NCBI RefSeq assembly: GCF_047511655.1
Contig: NC_133390.1
Span: 164,274,583 to 164,338,582 of the forward strand
Length of the DNA: 64,000 nucleotides
Direction: 5' to 3'
Origin: Castor canadensis
Taxonomy: Eukaryota > Chordata > Mammalia > Rodentia > Castoridae
Below are positions 33,171 through 43,715 of the stretch, piece by piece. The position numbers and the translations under genes were made by a program. Each line of letters begins with the position of its first letter. The first letter of the stretch is position 1. Below the pieces are notes generated by a model, which made no database searches, was not told the origin of the DNA, and saw nothing but the letters and a program-made list of their open reading frames with translations.

Positions 33171-36100
33171 TGCAAGCTGAGAGGTTAGTGAACATGATAG
33201 TTGGTGTGGTCAGGGGCCACAGGGTGGCGCAGGCCCACAGAGGACAAAGTGGCTGGACACCTGGGATGGAGAAAGAGTCAGAGAGCATTTCACAAGACAG
33301 TTCACACTAGAGGGTACCATGTGGGAAATACCCCAGGCAATAGGCATGGTCTGGATGGAGGAAAAATCCTAGAATGTTTGGGTGGCCCAGGTCCCAAGAG
33401 AGATTGGCAGTGGCCAGACAAGAGGGGCCTTGAACACCCAAGTGAAGCGTCCAGACTTACAGCGGGAGAATGGGGATTACAGAACTGTCATAGAAAACAT
33501 CCTGAGCTGCTACTGCATGTACAGAAAGTGACGGACCAGTGGGATGGTATTGTAACTGTCAGCCCCAGGCCATCAGGGACCTGGGAGGGGACCAGGGATA
33601 GATTCTAGTGGCTGTTAGGATAAAGAGAGCTGATAGACCTTGGCAGCTGATTTGGGGCCTTGGGCGTGGAAAGGAGTCTGGAAGATGCCAGGCAGAGGGG
33701 AGATAAAACATCAGGACTGGGGCAGGGGTGGCTCTGGTGGTCAAGTCCAGGGAGAGGGATTGTGGTCTGAATTCCCTGTGCCCATCCACCACAGTCAGGG
33801 CCAGGATGAGCCTCCAGCTGGGAGCTCTCAGGAAGGTAGCCACTGGCAAGCATGCAGGGTACTGCTGGCTTGATTCCAGTGGGGGCTAGAGCCGCTCCCT
33901 GCCAAAGGGGCCAGTGTCTGGACCTGTCTAGGCCAGGGACAGAGACAGACTGGAGGGGAGCAAAGCTGTCCAGGCATGGAGGTAGGGGTACAAGGCTCTG
34001 GGAATGACTTCTGCCTGTTCTCCTCTAACTTTCCTATTCACGGTCGCTGTAGTAAAACACCACACTGGATTACCTGCTGGTGATGGAGGTAGTGGGCCTG
34101 TGATGGACAGGCACAGAGAGGCCAAAACAGGCAGAGAGGGTCCACCCTCCAGGGGGAGGGGAGGGTGAGTTTTGCCATAGAAAGCTCATGCTTGGACAGG
34201 CAGAAACTGGCCTTCACCCAGACACTGTCCTTATCACAGACTGGCTCTGCCATGATTCCTTAATTCACAGGGACATTTGCTGGGCCCCCACTTTGGTACA
34301 GAAAGCACAGTCAGGATGGCTCAGACTCTGTGCTCTAGGCACCAGGAGACTGGAGGGGCAGAAGTGGATGAGAGTTGGGAAGAGCATGCTCTAATCAGAG
34401 GGGGAGGGGTTAAACGGGGGGTGGGGGGCAGTGGGGGGCATCTGTGTAAAGGCTGAGGACTAGGAGAGGCTGGGGAGGTGGTGAATGGAGACTCTTGGTG
34501 TCCAGCTCCATGAATCTACTTGAAACCATTTGAGACAGGCATGGTCCTTGTTGTCCCTGTATTGAGTTTTCCTCCAGACTGGCAGTTGTGGGTACAGGAT
34601 CATCTCCTGCCCATGATCACATGAGAAAGGGACACTAGGCTGGTACTGGAATCTGGGCAAGACTTGCTGAAGGCAGACAGGGCAGGAATTCTGGAGGGAG
34701 AACTGTAGGCTTAGGGATCTGCTTGGATATGGGTCAGGGGTGAGGTCAGAGTTGGGATCCTCACTCCACAAGGGCTGTGTCCCCTGTCTTATGCTTAGGG
34801 CTCAATGATGTATTTGGCATCTATTCAAAAGGACTTTCTGCTGGGGCCTTACCACCCTCACCGCTATCTTCCAACAGCCCTGCCTCATTTCCTGGGTCCC
34901 ACCCACCTGCTCCTGCCACCTACCATGTGACTTTAAGGCCTTTTCCAGGTGGAGCCTCTACATTGAGTCCTCCACATTCCTGGCCATACTAGCATTGGCT
35001 GGCTTCCCAGTTCCTTTGGAAAAGAGTAGACAGGACTTTATCTCACTGGTCCCTCCCCTGACCTGGGGGCTAGGCTGGGATTCAGGCATCTTGTTCCCTG
35101 ACTGTGTCTCATCACTGCCCATATTGGCCCCATCCCACCTCCAGCCAGAGCCTCCCCTTCCCTCACTCCTCTTACTTCCTCTGACTCTGTATCCTGAAGG
35201 ACCCCATCTCATCATCACCCAATTGCCCACCAAAGAGTTCCTGGGTGGTTGTGGGGAAGGAAACAAGGCAAGTGGCAGCCATGTGGGTCAGGAGGCTGTG
35301 CTGGTAGCCAAGCTGCGGCCAGAATCTCCTCACATCAGAGAGGATGGAGGGGAGAGGAGGACATCGAGAGAGCTTAGGAGCAGCTCTGAGAGCCCTGGCG
35401 ACTTGCAAAGGGCTTCAGGGTAACTTCAGATTCCCAGTCTCTTTGCTGAGGCAAAGGTAAGAGGGGTAGCACAAGTTTGGAGGAAAGCCAGGTTGAAGTA
35501 GATATGTCTGTGGATACCCTGGAGAAGGATGTCCAGAGGCAACAGGCTATGTCTATAGTTGGGAGTCTCATTTGTTCCCTGCCCCTTCCCAGTCTGGTCT
35601 TCTAGTGCAAGATCAGGAGGCCCACCCCACTGGCCTCCAGGGCTCCTATTAAAGCCACAGAGAAGTGGTGGTCCTGGTAACCACCCTCCTCCCAGACAGC
35701 TGGTGAAGCCCCTGGTCAGAGAGTGTTAGGGATTTCTGGGGCAAACCAAGCCACTGGATGCTGCCTCTAGAGGTTGTCCTCTCCTGTTGCACTGGCCTGG
35801 CACCTCCAAGACAACTGTCCCTCACTGACCACCCTTTCATCTTTGGGTTCCTAGACCCACCCCTTGCTCCTGGCCTCTCTGCTGGCTTTCTCAGGGCTTC
35901 CTTCCCAGGGATCCTCCCTCTTTCCTCCCCCAAACCCCATTATTCTCCTTTCCCCTAATCAGAAAAAGTCTTGATTACCCATTATATTTGGAGCCCAAAT
36001 CTTCTTCAGCAGGGAGACTAGTTTCCCCATCTTGATGGCCAGGACTTAAGCACCCCAGTGCCCATCAGGTTGGCATTCTGGGAAGAGGGAAGATGTTTGT

Positions 36101-36324
36101 GTTCCACCACAGAGAGGGTCACTCTTCTCAGAAGAATGGGCTCTGTGGCTTCGAATGCAGTGGAAAAAAGAGACAAAAAAGTTTCTGTAACAAAAACAAG
36201 CTGAAGCTTCAAAATCTGCCCCAACTTATTGGAGAAAAACTGACTCACTGGCAAAAGCTGGGGATGTCAAAGGTGAAAACCAAGGAAAAAGTGTTGTGTT
36301 GGTGAAGGTGTGTTCAGAGAGGCA

Positions 36325-36328
<4 letters not shown>
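33171..36328. other. intergenic, no gene recognised
   Basis: Mostly GC-moderate unique-looking sequence. The only standout is a G-rich patch at 34399-34439. Open frames are short and carry no recognisable domain. Confidence 0.4.
34399..34439 (+). repeat. G-rich tract with G-quadruplex potential
   Basis: Five separate runs of four or more G (agggggaggggttaa, then cggggggtggggggcag and a further run) within about 40 bases satisfy the four-run G-quadruplex pattern on the plus strand. Confidence 0.7.
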
Positions 36329-36378
<50 letters not shown>

Positions 36379-36422
36379 AGAGAGAAATGAGAGATGAGAG
36401 AGAGAGAGAGAGAGAGAGAGAG
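36329..36422. repeat. compound (TG)n-(GA)n microsatellite
   Basis: About 23 TG units, a short spacer (tttgagagagaaatgagag), then about 14 GA units. The GA part is a mirror-type polypurine tract able to form triplex DNA. Confidence 0.95.
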
Positions 36423-37229
36423 CCAAAACAACAGAGCAAGGGAGAAGTTTCTGAGGGACTCAGAGAAGCTACAGATGAGGTCTTGGATGTTAGAGCCAGG
36501 AGGGACGCAGTGGTGCCCTCTGCCTGGGGCCTGGGCAGAACTGGGTTAAGTCAGGGAGAAGGTGCAGGGGTGAAGGAGTGGAAGAGGAAAGAGTGAAATC
36601 AAAAGCAGGTGAGGAATGAGCCACATCAGAGAAGGCTGAGGATGCTGAGATGTTTCTAGACAGAGGAAAAGGAGCCAGAGAGAGAGAGGCGAGGTCTAGA
36701 AAGAGACAGGCCCAGGCCCAAGGGAGGAGAGGTGGGAGGGGAAGAGGGGAGTGGACCTGGGAGGCAGAGCCTGCAGGTGCAGTGAGGGCTGAGGGGGTGG
36801 CAGGAAGTGGAAATGATCTATGCTTCTATTGCTGAATGGGAGGTGAGGCTTTCTCCTGAGATTTTGGTTGGGGACAGAGGGATATTTGGATGGGGCCCAG
36901 GAGGAGGGAAAGTTTGAGGGAACACTAGACCACAGCATCTGCAGTGACTGCAAGGCCACAGGGCTCCAGTGATTGCCTGCTGTCCACAGCCCTCTGCAGC
37001 TTGAGGGTGAGGAAAATAACACACACTTACAGGAACCATCCAGAGCTGTAAGATCGTATCTGGCGGGGGGATGGGGGGTGAGGGAGAACCTGGGAGCAAG
37101 GGCCAGTGTTCCCTGACCAGGTTCCCAGGAGGAAATAAACTTAGGATCAGCAGAAACATTACAGAGCCTTCAAGAATTATCTGAAACAGATATGTAAATC
37201 ACAGATATAATTCTACTATTCGCTTTAGT
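36423..37229. other. intergenic, nothing recognised
   Basis: Purine-rich sequence after the microsatellite, then ordinary sequence. No gene or named repeat. Confidence 0.4.
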
Positions 37230-37955
37230 GACCGCTATGATCTGGATATGGTTTTTCTTGCCAAAAACTCACGTAGAAATTTGGTTGCCCGTGTAATAGT
37301 GTTGGAATGAGGACTTCAAGAGGGATTAATGCTTTTTTGTTTTGTTTTCCCTTTGGCAGTACTGGGTTTGAACTCAGAACCTCACCCTTACTAGGTAGGT
37401 GCTCTACTACTTGAGCCACACCTCCAGCCCTTTTGCTTTATTCATTTTTTGAGTAGTGTCTTGCATTTATGACCGGGCTGACCTAGATCATGATCTTCTT
37501 ATTTACATTTTCCTTGTAGCTGGGATGGCAGTTGTATGCCACCACATCCAGCTTTTATTGGTTGAGATGGGGGCTCACTAATTTTCTGCCCAGGCTGGCT
37601 TGAACTTCAATCCTCCCAATCTCTGCCTCTTAAGAAGCTAGGATTACAGGTGTGAGCAACTGCACCTGCATAATGTCATTATTTTGAGACTGGATTAGTT
37701 CCCTTGGGAATGGATTAGTTCTCATCATGAGAGAATGGGTGGTTATAAGGTGCTCCTTTGTCCCCTCCTCTCTTCCACACTCATGTACTTGCCTATCTGC
37801 TTTCCCACTATGCGTGGAGAAACCTGTCACCCTCATCAGAGGCTGAGCTAGGACTGGCTCTGTACTTCTAGACCTGTGAACCAAACTAAACCTTTTTCCT
37901 TTATAACTTACCTAATCTTGGGTGTCCTGTTGTAGCAACAGAAATGGACTAAGAT
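37230..37955 (+). mobile_element. MaLR (ERVL-MaLR) solo LTR fossil carrying a SINE
   Basis: The left part (tatgatctggatatggtttt ... gaggacttcaagagggatta) and right part (ggttataaggtgctcctttg ... cctttataacttacctaatc ... ggactaaga) form one MaLR-type LTR in plus orientation. A composite SINE at about 37336-37672 lies inside it. No internal viral region is present. Ancient, placental-age by family, and broken. Confidence 0.65.
37336..37672 (-). mobile_element. composite B1+B1+tRNA SINE, inverted, inside MaLR LTR
   Basis: T-rich start, tRNA module (ggcagtactgggtttgaact ... cacttgagccacacctccagccc-like), then two B1 modules (tgtagctgggatggcagttg and aagctaggattacaggtgtg ends). It is full-length in layout compared with the other composites. 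Confidence 0.85.
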
Positions 37956-38335
37956 GGTGGGTGACAAGGTAAAAAAAAGTCACACATTTTTACTGAGAAA
38001 GAAAAAATGAAGGAAAATATGAATGTTTGGGAACAAGTTGGCTGGTGCTGGCATTTCTGTGTCTTCTCTCTACTTACCTGGTGTCCACCTGCCTACCAGC
38101 CTGGCTTGGTTACTGCTGTGCTTGCAAGTATTTCCCACTCTGTTTTTACTTTTTGATGACTTCATCAAGGTTGGCTGTGGTTTCTTTCTTAAGAACAATT
38201 AGTTCAGAACATTCTGTTGTCATTTGCACCAAGCACTCACTGGCAGGAGTGAATGATGCCATCCCAAGCCGGATGTCCTTTAACAGTTGCAGGTAAACGC
38301 TGGCTCATCTTGCCCATTAATAAGCAAAAAAAGAG

Positions 38336-38430
38336 TCTTAGGGGCATGGCTTAAGTGATAGAGTGCCTACCTAGCAAGTGTGAGGCTCTGAGTTCAAAGC
38401 TCAGTACCACCACCACCAAAAAAAAAGTCA
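38336..38430 (+). mobile_element. tRNA-derived SINE monomer
   Basis: ttaggggcatggcttaagtg ... gctctgagttcaaagctcag, then (ACC)n and an A-run. This is the tRNA module alone. Confidence 0.85.
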
Positions 38431-39067
38431 GTTGTGGAGATGCTAGAGTAATGTTTGCAGGCAAAAAGCATCGTTGTAAGTCATTTTTTGAAGGTTCACT
38501 TTTGGAGTCGTTGGAGATCAGAATCAAAGCTAAAATCTTTTCATCATTGAAGACCCCTACTGATTTCTGCAGAAAAAAACCCTGAAATGTTATAGGGTTT
38601 TGTGACCATCAATGTATCCCCTGCTTAAACAACAACAATGACAAACAAAGAACCCCTGCACATTGGACCCCGGTGTACACTCACTGAATTCCTCTTTCTT
38701 TTGTGTTGTGTTTAAAAGTTTCCATAATAAAAGGTTTTTAAAATTAAAAATAAAAAGAATAGAATGTAACTGACAATAAATGCTTGGCTTTCTCTTTTTC
38801 CCTTCTTATTTTGGTGGTTTTCATAATGAAAAAATTTCCATGGCAACCGGTACCAATTAAGTCCTCCTACCAAAAGGCTCCCTTCTCTCTGTTCTCCTCC
38901 CCAGTCAATGAGGACATTTTAAATGCTTCTGCTGCACCCCCCAACTCCTACATTTTGGTGAGATCACTTAGCACCTTTAGTTGTAGACGGGAAATTCTTT
39001 TTTATTGCATCTCTCTTCCATTTCAAAGAAAATACTTATTTAGTGTTTATGTTTCAAATTCCATCTG
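38431..39067. other. AT-rich intergenic sequence, possible decayed L1 end
   Basis: A segment near 38700-38760 (gtttaaaagtttccataata then A-rich) resembles the ends of old L1 or similar elements, but I cannot assign it. No gene. Confidence 0.35.
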
Positions 39068-39463
39068 CCTTAGTCCATTTTCAGCTTCTATAACAGAATA
39101 CTACAGACTTGGGAAATTTAAAATAATAAAAGTTTATGAGGCTTGAAGTTCTGGAGGCTGAAAAGTTTGAGATCAAGATGCTGCATCCAGGTGAGGGCTT
39201 CCTGCTGAGTCATAATATGGTGAAAGACATCATGTGGGGTGTGAGAGAGAGAGAGAGAGAGACAGAGAGAGGCAGAGACAGAGAGAAAGGGCGAGAGAGA
39301 TTATAATTAACCCACTTTGGTGATAATGACCTTAATCCATTCATGAGGGTGTACATCCTCCAAATGACCTAATCTCCTCTTAAATATCCTGACTCTTAAC
39401 ACCATCAGAGCAGTAATTAAATTTCAACACAAGTTTTTGAGGGGTCATTCAAACGATAGCACC
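39068..39463 (-). mobile_element. MaLR (ERVL-MaLR) solo LTR fossil
   Basis: On the plus strand it reads ccttagtccattttcagctt ... gacttgggaaatttaaaata ... gagggtgtacatcctccaaatg-like ... gggtcattcaaacgatagca, the reverse complement of a MaLR LTR. A GA-rich microsatellite (39241-39300) occupies the middle, as in many copies. No internal region. Ancient and broken. Confidence 0.65.
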
Positions 39464-39588
39464 ATCTCACCTTCCTTCCTCCCTTCCTCCCTTCCTCTCT
39501 CCCTCCCTCCCTTCTTCTCTCCCTCCCTCCTTCCCTCTCTTTCTCCCTCCCTCCTCCCTCCCTCTTCCTTTCTTTCTTTCTTTTTTTT
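39464..39588. repeat. polypyrimidine (CCTT/CCCT)n tract
   Basis: Nearly 120 bases of C and T on the plus strand, ending in a T-run that abuts the composite SINE at 39589. It may be partly the expanded A-tail of that inverted SINE. Confidence 0.9.
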
Positions 39589-40020
39589 GACATACTGGGG
39601 TTTGAATCCAGGGCTTTGCGCTGGCCAGGCAGGCACTGTACTACTCAAATCACACTGCCAGGTGTTTTGGCTTCAGTTATTTTTGACATAGGATCTTAAG
39701 TTTTTGCCCATGTGGACCTGGACAAAGATCCTCCTACTTATGCTTCCCATGTAGCTGGGATGACAGAAGTGCCCAGTTTTGTTTTGTTTTACAGGGAACA
39801 CTTCACAAATTTGTGTGTCATCCTTGCGCAGGAGCCATGCTAATCTTCTCTGTATCATTCCAATTTTAGTATATGTGCTACCGAAGCAAGCATTTGGTTT
39901 TTTTTAAGTTAAGATGGAGTCTTGCTAACTTTTTGCCTAAGCTGGCCTTGAACTGAGAGTCTCCCTGTCTGTGTCTCTCGATTAGCAGGGATTACAGATG
40001 TGAGTCATTGTACCTGGCTC
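39589..40020 (-). mobile_element. composite SINE interrupted by a U6 snRNA retrocopy
   Basis: Inverted composite. The tRNA module is at 39590-39665 (tactggggtttgaatccagg ... gcactgtactactcaaatc) and one B1 module lies at 39666-39778. The outer B1 module (ttaagatggagtcttgctaa ... gtgagtcattgtacctggct) lies at about 39903-40020. The U6 copy at 39791-39892 sits exactly at the A-rich joint between the two B1 modules. Confidence 0.8.
39791..39892 (-). pseudogene. U6 spliceosomal snRNA retropseudogene
   Basis: The minus strand reads GCTTGCTTCGGTAGCACATA, then TACTAAAATTGG, CAGAGAAGATTAGCATGG, GCGCAAGGATGACAC and GTGAAGTGTTCC. This is U6 from near its 5' end to its 3' end, about 102 bases, with several substitutions (for example GGTAGC for GGCAGC). 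No U6-type upstream promoter (PSE, TATA) is present because SINE sequence abuts it. It is therefore a retrocopy and very unlikely to be functional. Confidence 0.92.
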
Positions 40021-40639
40021 ATCTTTCTTTATACATCTGGAGCTAACTACATGTGGATTGGTGGGCTCACAGTTCACCATGGCTTTCTCTTTTCTTCGGC
40101 TTCTTTATCTTCCTGAGTGGGTGAATAGCCCCAGCCGGTACAGATGGTTTTCTCTTAGGGGTCTGTGGAGTTGGTTCACACTCGTTTCTAGCACTGCAAA
40201 TGAGATGTCTGATTTAGGTCTGCTTCTCCTAGATCTTTGCAACTTGTTCTCTCCTTCGGGAATCTTGCATGAGTTTTCCCTTTAATCATGGAATTTCATA
40301 ATCTTCCGGGCTCTGCTTTTTTCCATCATTCTTGCCTGGAACTCAACAAGTCTTTCAAACTGCAAATCCAAAGCATTCTTCAAACCACGGAAAAATTTCC
40401 TTCTCATTTGAAAAAATGATCACTTCTCCTGCATTTGTTCTTTTTTTCCCTCTAGGATTTTAATTCTTATTTTTTATTACTCACAAATGACATCTCCTAG
40501 ACCCCTCTCCTCCTGGGCGCTTATTTTTCTTTATTTCTTACATTTTTTACTTTGGGTTTTGCATTATCGCTTTTACTTGTTTTCCCCAGATTTCCATCTT
40601 TTAAATTTAAAACCATGTTTCCTGGTTTAGGAAAGAATT
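40021..40639. other. T-rich intergenic sequence, unassigned old repeat possible
   Basis: Pyrimidine-rich text without coding signals. It has the look of a decayed interspersed repeat in reverse orientation, but I cannot name a family. Confidence 0.35.
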
Positions 40640-40785
40640 TTGTTTTGCATCTGACTTTGTTTTGTTTTGTTTGAAGCAGGGTCTCATTATGTAGGCCAGG
40701 CTGAACTCAAGCTCACAATCCTTCTGCCTCAGCCTCCCAAGTACTGGTATTACAGGCGTGTGCCACTGCACCTGGCTTGCGTCCG
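40640..40785 (-). mobile_element. B1-type SINE, inverted
   Basis: gcagggtctcattatgtagg, caggctgaactcaagctcac, tgcctcagcctcccaagtac and ggtattacaggcgtgtgcca are the reverse complement of a B1 monomer, preceded by a (GTTTT)n tail. Confidence 0.85.
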
Positions 40786-41394
40786 CCTTTTAAAGTGCTC
40801 CTGTTTGGTTTTCTTTTTCTTGTGGTCTAGCAGGTTGCGGGCTGCAGTTGGTCTCTTCCTGCAGCTCCCAGTGCACGGCAGGCTCTTCCTCTTCAGCTGC
40901 TGCATTCTTTGGGGTACCTGTCTTGCCTTTGTCTCCGTGCGGCTTTAACCATTCCTAAGGCCTCCATTGCTGTGCTCCAGGATGGAGTGCTATGCTTCTC
41001 CTTCTCTCAGTTCCCAGTGCAGAAGGTCTCGCAAGACCACCCAAGGCTGCTGGCTCTGCTTCTCCTCTGGTGGATTCTGCGCCAAGCTCTCCTGCAACTG
41101 TGGAGATCTGGTTCTCACCCAGAGCTCTCTCTGCTGCTGGTCCCTACTGTCTGGCCCGAGGGAGAATAAGTCCTGAGGCAACCCAGGGGGCCCTGCCCTA
41201 CCCCAGGTCTGGCTGCTGGCTGACCCTTGAGCTCTGAGGCAGCAGCATGTTTGGAGCTGGGAAAGGAGGACAGTGGGACTTCCAGGCTGCCATCACCGGG
41301 GGAGGTTTAACTAGAGTGTCTCGGGCTTCATGGGTGTTGACAGGATGACTGGGATCAATCCTATAGTACGTGGTTAGAAAAATATGCAGCTCAG
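40786..41394. other. intergenic, no gene recognised
   Basis: Cys/Leu-rich frames occur on the plus strand at 40909-41237 in three registers at once, which points to composition and not coding. No repeat named. Confidence 0.4.
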
Positions 41395-41500
41395 TGATTG
41401 AGCGTGTGCTTAGCACGTGTGAGGCCCTGGGTTTGACCGCCAGCACACACACATCAGAAAACAAAACAAAACAAAAAAACCCCAAAAAAACCAACCCTAA
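41395..41500 (+). mobile_element. ID SINE (tRNA-Ala-derived)
   Basis: gcagctcagtgattgagcgt, gcttagcacgtgtgaggccc, tgggtttgaccgccagcaca, then an A-rich (AAAAC)n tail. A-box and B-box equivalents are visible. Confidence 0.85.
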
Positions 41501-42639
41501 GAAACCCAGCAAAGTGGAACTGACTTAGATAAACCCCTGTGGTGGGTCCATGACAACACGTTCATCACGCAACAGTGGTCAGCTGGAAGGAGGTTTGAGT
41601 TTCTGCACATCTTTTGGGTGTGGAAATGATGGTGTTCGGGGAGGAAAGGAAAGAAAGAACATGTTCTTGGCACTCCATGCTGTACCTACCAAAAGAGTTT
41701 TCCAAACTTTGGAAGCGGAGGAGATGAAGCGTGAGGACGCAGGGTGATTCTTCCCAGCACATCAGACGCCTCTTGGGGCGTCTTCAGCTGCAAATGGGTA
41801 ACTCCGGGTGCCACAGGGCTAAGGCCGCTGTAGCAAATGACTTCACATCCTGTGGGTGACAAGAGTTACACTTGCTATCACTGCTTCCAAATCTGAAGTT
41901 CTCTTTTGTTAAAAATATTTTTTATCCCCACAGTAGGTGCCACAGGATTTTTTTTTCTAATGAGCTTCAAAGTGAAACTGTAGACATTTTTTTTTTATTT
42001 GTCTTTAAAAGCCAAAAACGATCATCTTGGAGCAAAGTGATGAGTCTTTTCAAGGCCACTTGGGACAAAGCAGCTAAATGATGCCAAAAAGCAATTCCGA
42101 AGGACATCAAAGTTGGAAAATGTTTCTTTCAGAAGAAAAGAATTTCTGGAATAAAACAAATGATGGCAATTTAGTTTACACATTTCTCCTACTTTGTCAG
42201 AAGTAAAGTATTAAATTAGTATCTATTATAAAGGATGGGTTCCTAGATTATGGAATTGAATTTACACTCTAATAGAAATGATGGTGACAAATTTCTGCCC
42301 TGCCCCATTCAGACGGAACAAAATAAAAAAGAAATAGTCAAGCCTGGGCAAAACGTGGACACGCTGAAAACACTTGGGTCCCACCATTAAGAGTGAGTTT
42401 TATGAAGTTCGGGAAGTGCCACCTCTGTTCTGATTGCAGCTTGGTGATCCAACATGGTCTTCACCACCCTGCGCCTTGCTCTCAGCTACTGTAGAGACGC
42501 TGCAGGAAGCTCACTTTCTTCTCTTGGTGGTCCAGGAGCCCACACGTGCTGCCCTGTCCAGTGAGAGCTTCTGGCCCTGACAGCTGCCAAGTGAAACAAA
42601 TCATACCACTTCCTCAGCTTTGCCTTTCCTACTCTGAAC
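41501..42639. other. intergenic, nothing recognised
   Basis: AT-rich unique-looking DNA, no splice-bounded exons, no named repeats. Confidence 0.4.
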
Positions 42640-42800
42640 TCATTTGCTCACACAAACCTCAAGCAACCCTGAGGATTGGATCACTAACCTCTTTTCCCGA
42701 AGGGAGCAGTGAGAGGCTCAGAGAGCGATGAATTGATTTGCTTAAGGTCACACAGCAAGTATGACTCAAACCCAGAGCTGGCTGGTTCCAAAGCCAGGGT
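42640..42800 (-). repeat. MIR SINE, inverted
   Basis: gagaggctcagagagcgatg, tgcttaaggtcacacagcaa and gactcaaacccagagctggc form the reverse complement of the MIR core. Confidence 0.75.
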
Positions 42801-42837
42801 GATCATTGTGTTATCTGTAACCAAACAGAAGGAAAAG

Positions 42838-43145
42838 TTTTTTGGTAGCACTAGGGTTTGAACTCAGAGCTTCATGCTTGCTAGGCAGGCGCTCTACCTC
42901 TTTGGCACATCTTCAGCCTTTTTTCCTCTGATTATTTTGGATATAGCGTCTCGCTTTTTGCCCAGGCTGGCCTGAACTGTGATCTTCCTATTTTATGCTT
43001 CCAGCCATCCCTGGATGAAAGGCATGTCAACATGCCCAGCTTTTTTTGTTTGAGATGGGTTCTCCAGAATGTTTTGTCTGGGCTGTCCTCAAACTATGAT
43101 CCTCCAGATCTCTGCTTCCCAAGGAGCTGGATTACAGGTGTGAGC
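42838..43145 (-). mobile_element. composite B1+B1+tRNA SINE, inverted
   Basis: tRNA module (tggtagcactagggtttgaa ... gcgctctacctctttggcac), then B1 modules ending at ...ggcatgtcaacatgcccagc and ...ggagctggattacaggtgtg. Layout as in the other long composites. Confidence 0.85.
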
Positions 43146-43550
43146 CTGCAGATTGGTTTTGAATAGATAAATGGATAGACATGCATAAGTGCATGTCAAC
43201 AATTTCACAGTCTAGGTGGTGGGTATACATGAGTGTTCAGTGTACAACTTTAAAAAATGAATATTTCCACTATAAACTGTTGGGAGGGAAATGTTAACCA
43301 GATATTTCTCATAGCGGTTCTTTATTGCCAGATCAAGGTCCACTCACCGAGCACACCTCATGCCCAAGACAGTTGTTATTGCGTCCCCACCAATGTTTTG
43401 GCCCCAGTACACCGTGTTGAGGGAGGAAGCCTAGGAGGCAGTTCCAAGAGAGGCCTTTGGGTTTGAGTGAATTCTAGGGACTACTTGAAGTGTTCAGACT
43501 TGGTATTCAAGGAAACTGAAGTCCTACTGTTCAGAATCCAGGACTGCCCA
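43146..43550. other. intergenic, nothing recognised
   Basis: No gene or repeat that I can support. Confidence 0.4.
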
Positions 43551-43592
43551 TACCCTCCCCTCCCCTCCCCTCCTCTGCCCTCCCCTCCCCTC
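43551..43592. repeat. (CCCCT)n tract with G-quadruplex potential on the minus strand
   Basis: About eight CCCT/CCCCT units in 42 bases. The minus strand therefore carries seven or more GGG runs with one-to-three-base loops, a strong quadruplex pattern. Confidence 0.85.
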
Positions 43593-43594
43593 TT

Positions 43595-43715
43595 TGTTTT
43601 TAGATGTGGTTTTACTATGTTGCCCAGGCTGATCTCAACCTCCTGGACTCAAAGAATCCTCCTGCCTCCGTCTCCTAAGTAGCTGAGTCTACAGTGCGTG
43701 CACTGACTCTGGTCT
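43595..43715 (-). mobile_element. B1-type SINE, inverted
   Basis: gatgtggttttactatgttg, ccaggctgatctcaacctcc, cctgcctccgtctcctaagt and tgagtctacagtgcgtgca form a reverse B1 monomer. The C/T tract ahead of it takes the place of its A-tail. Confidence 0.8.

Noticed and set aside
39791-39892. A functional U6 gene.
   Set aside because: Several substitutions, no PSE or TATA at U6-type spacing, and SINE sequence on both sides.
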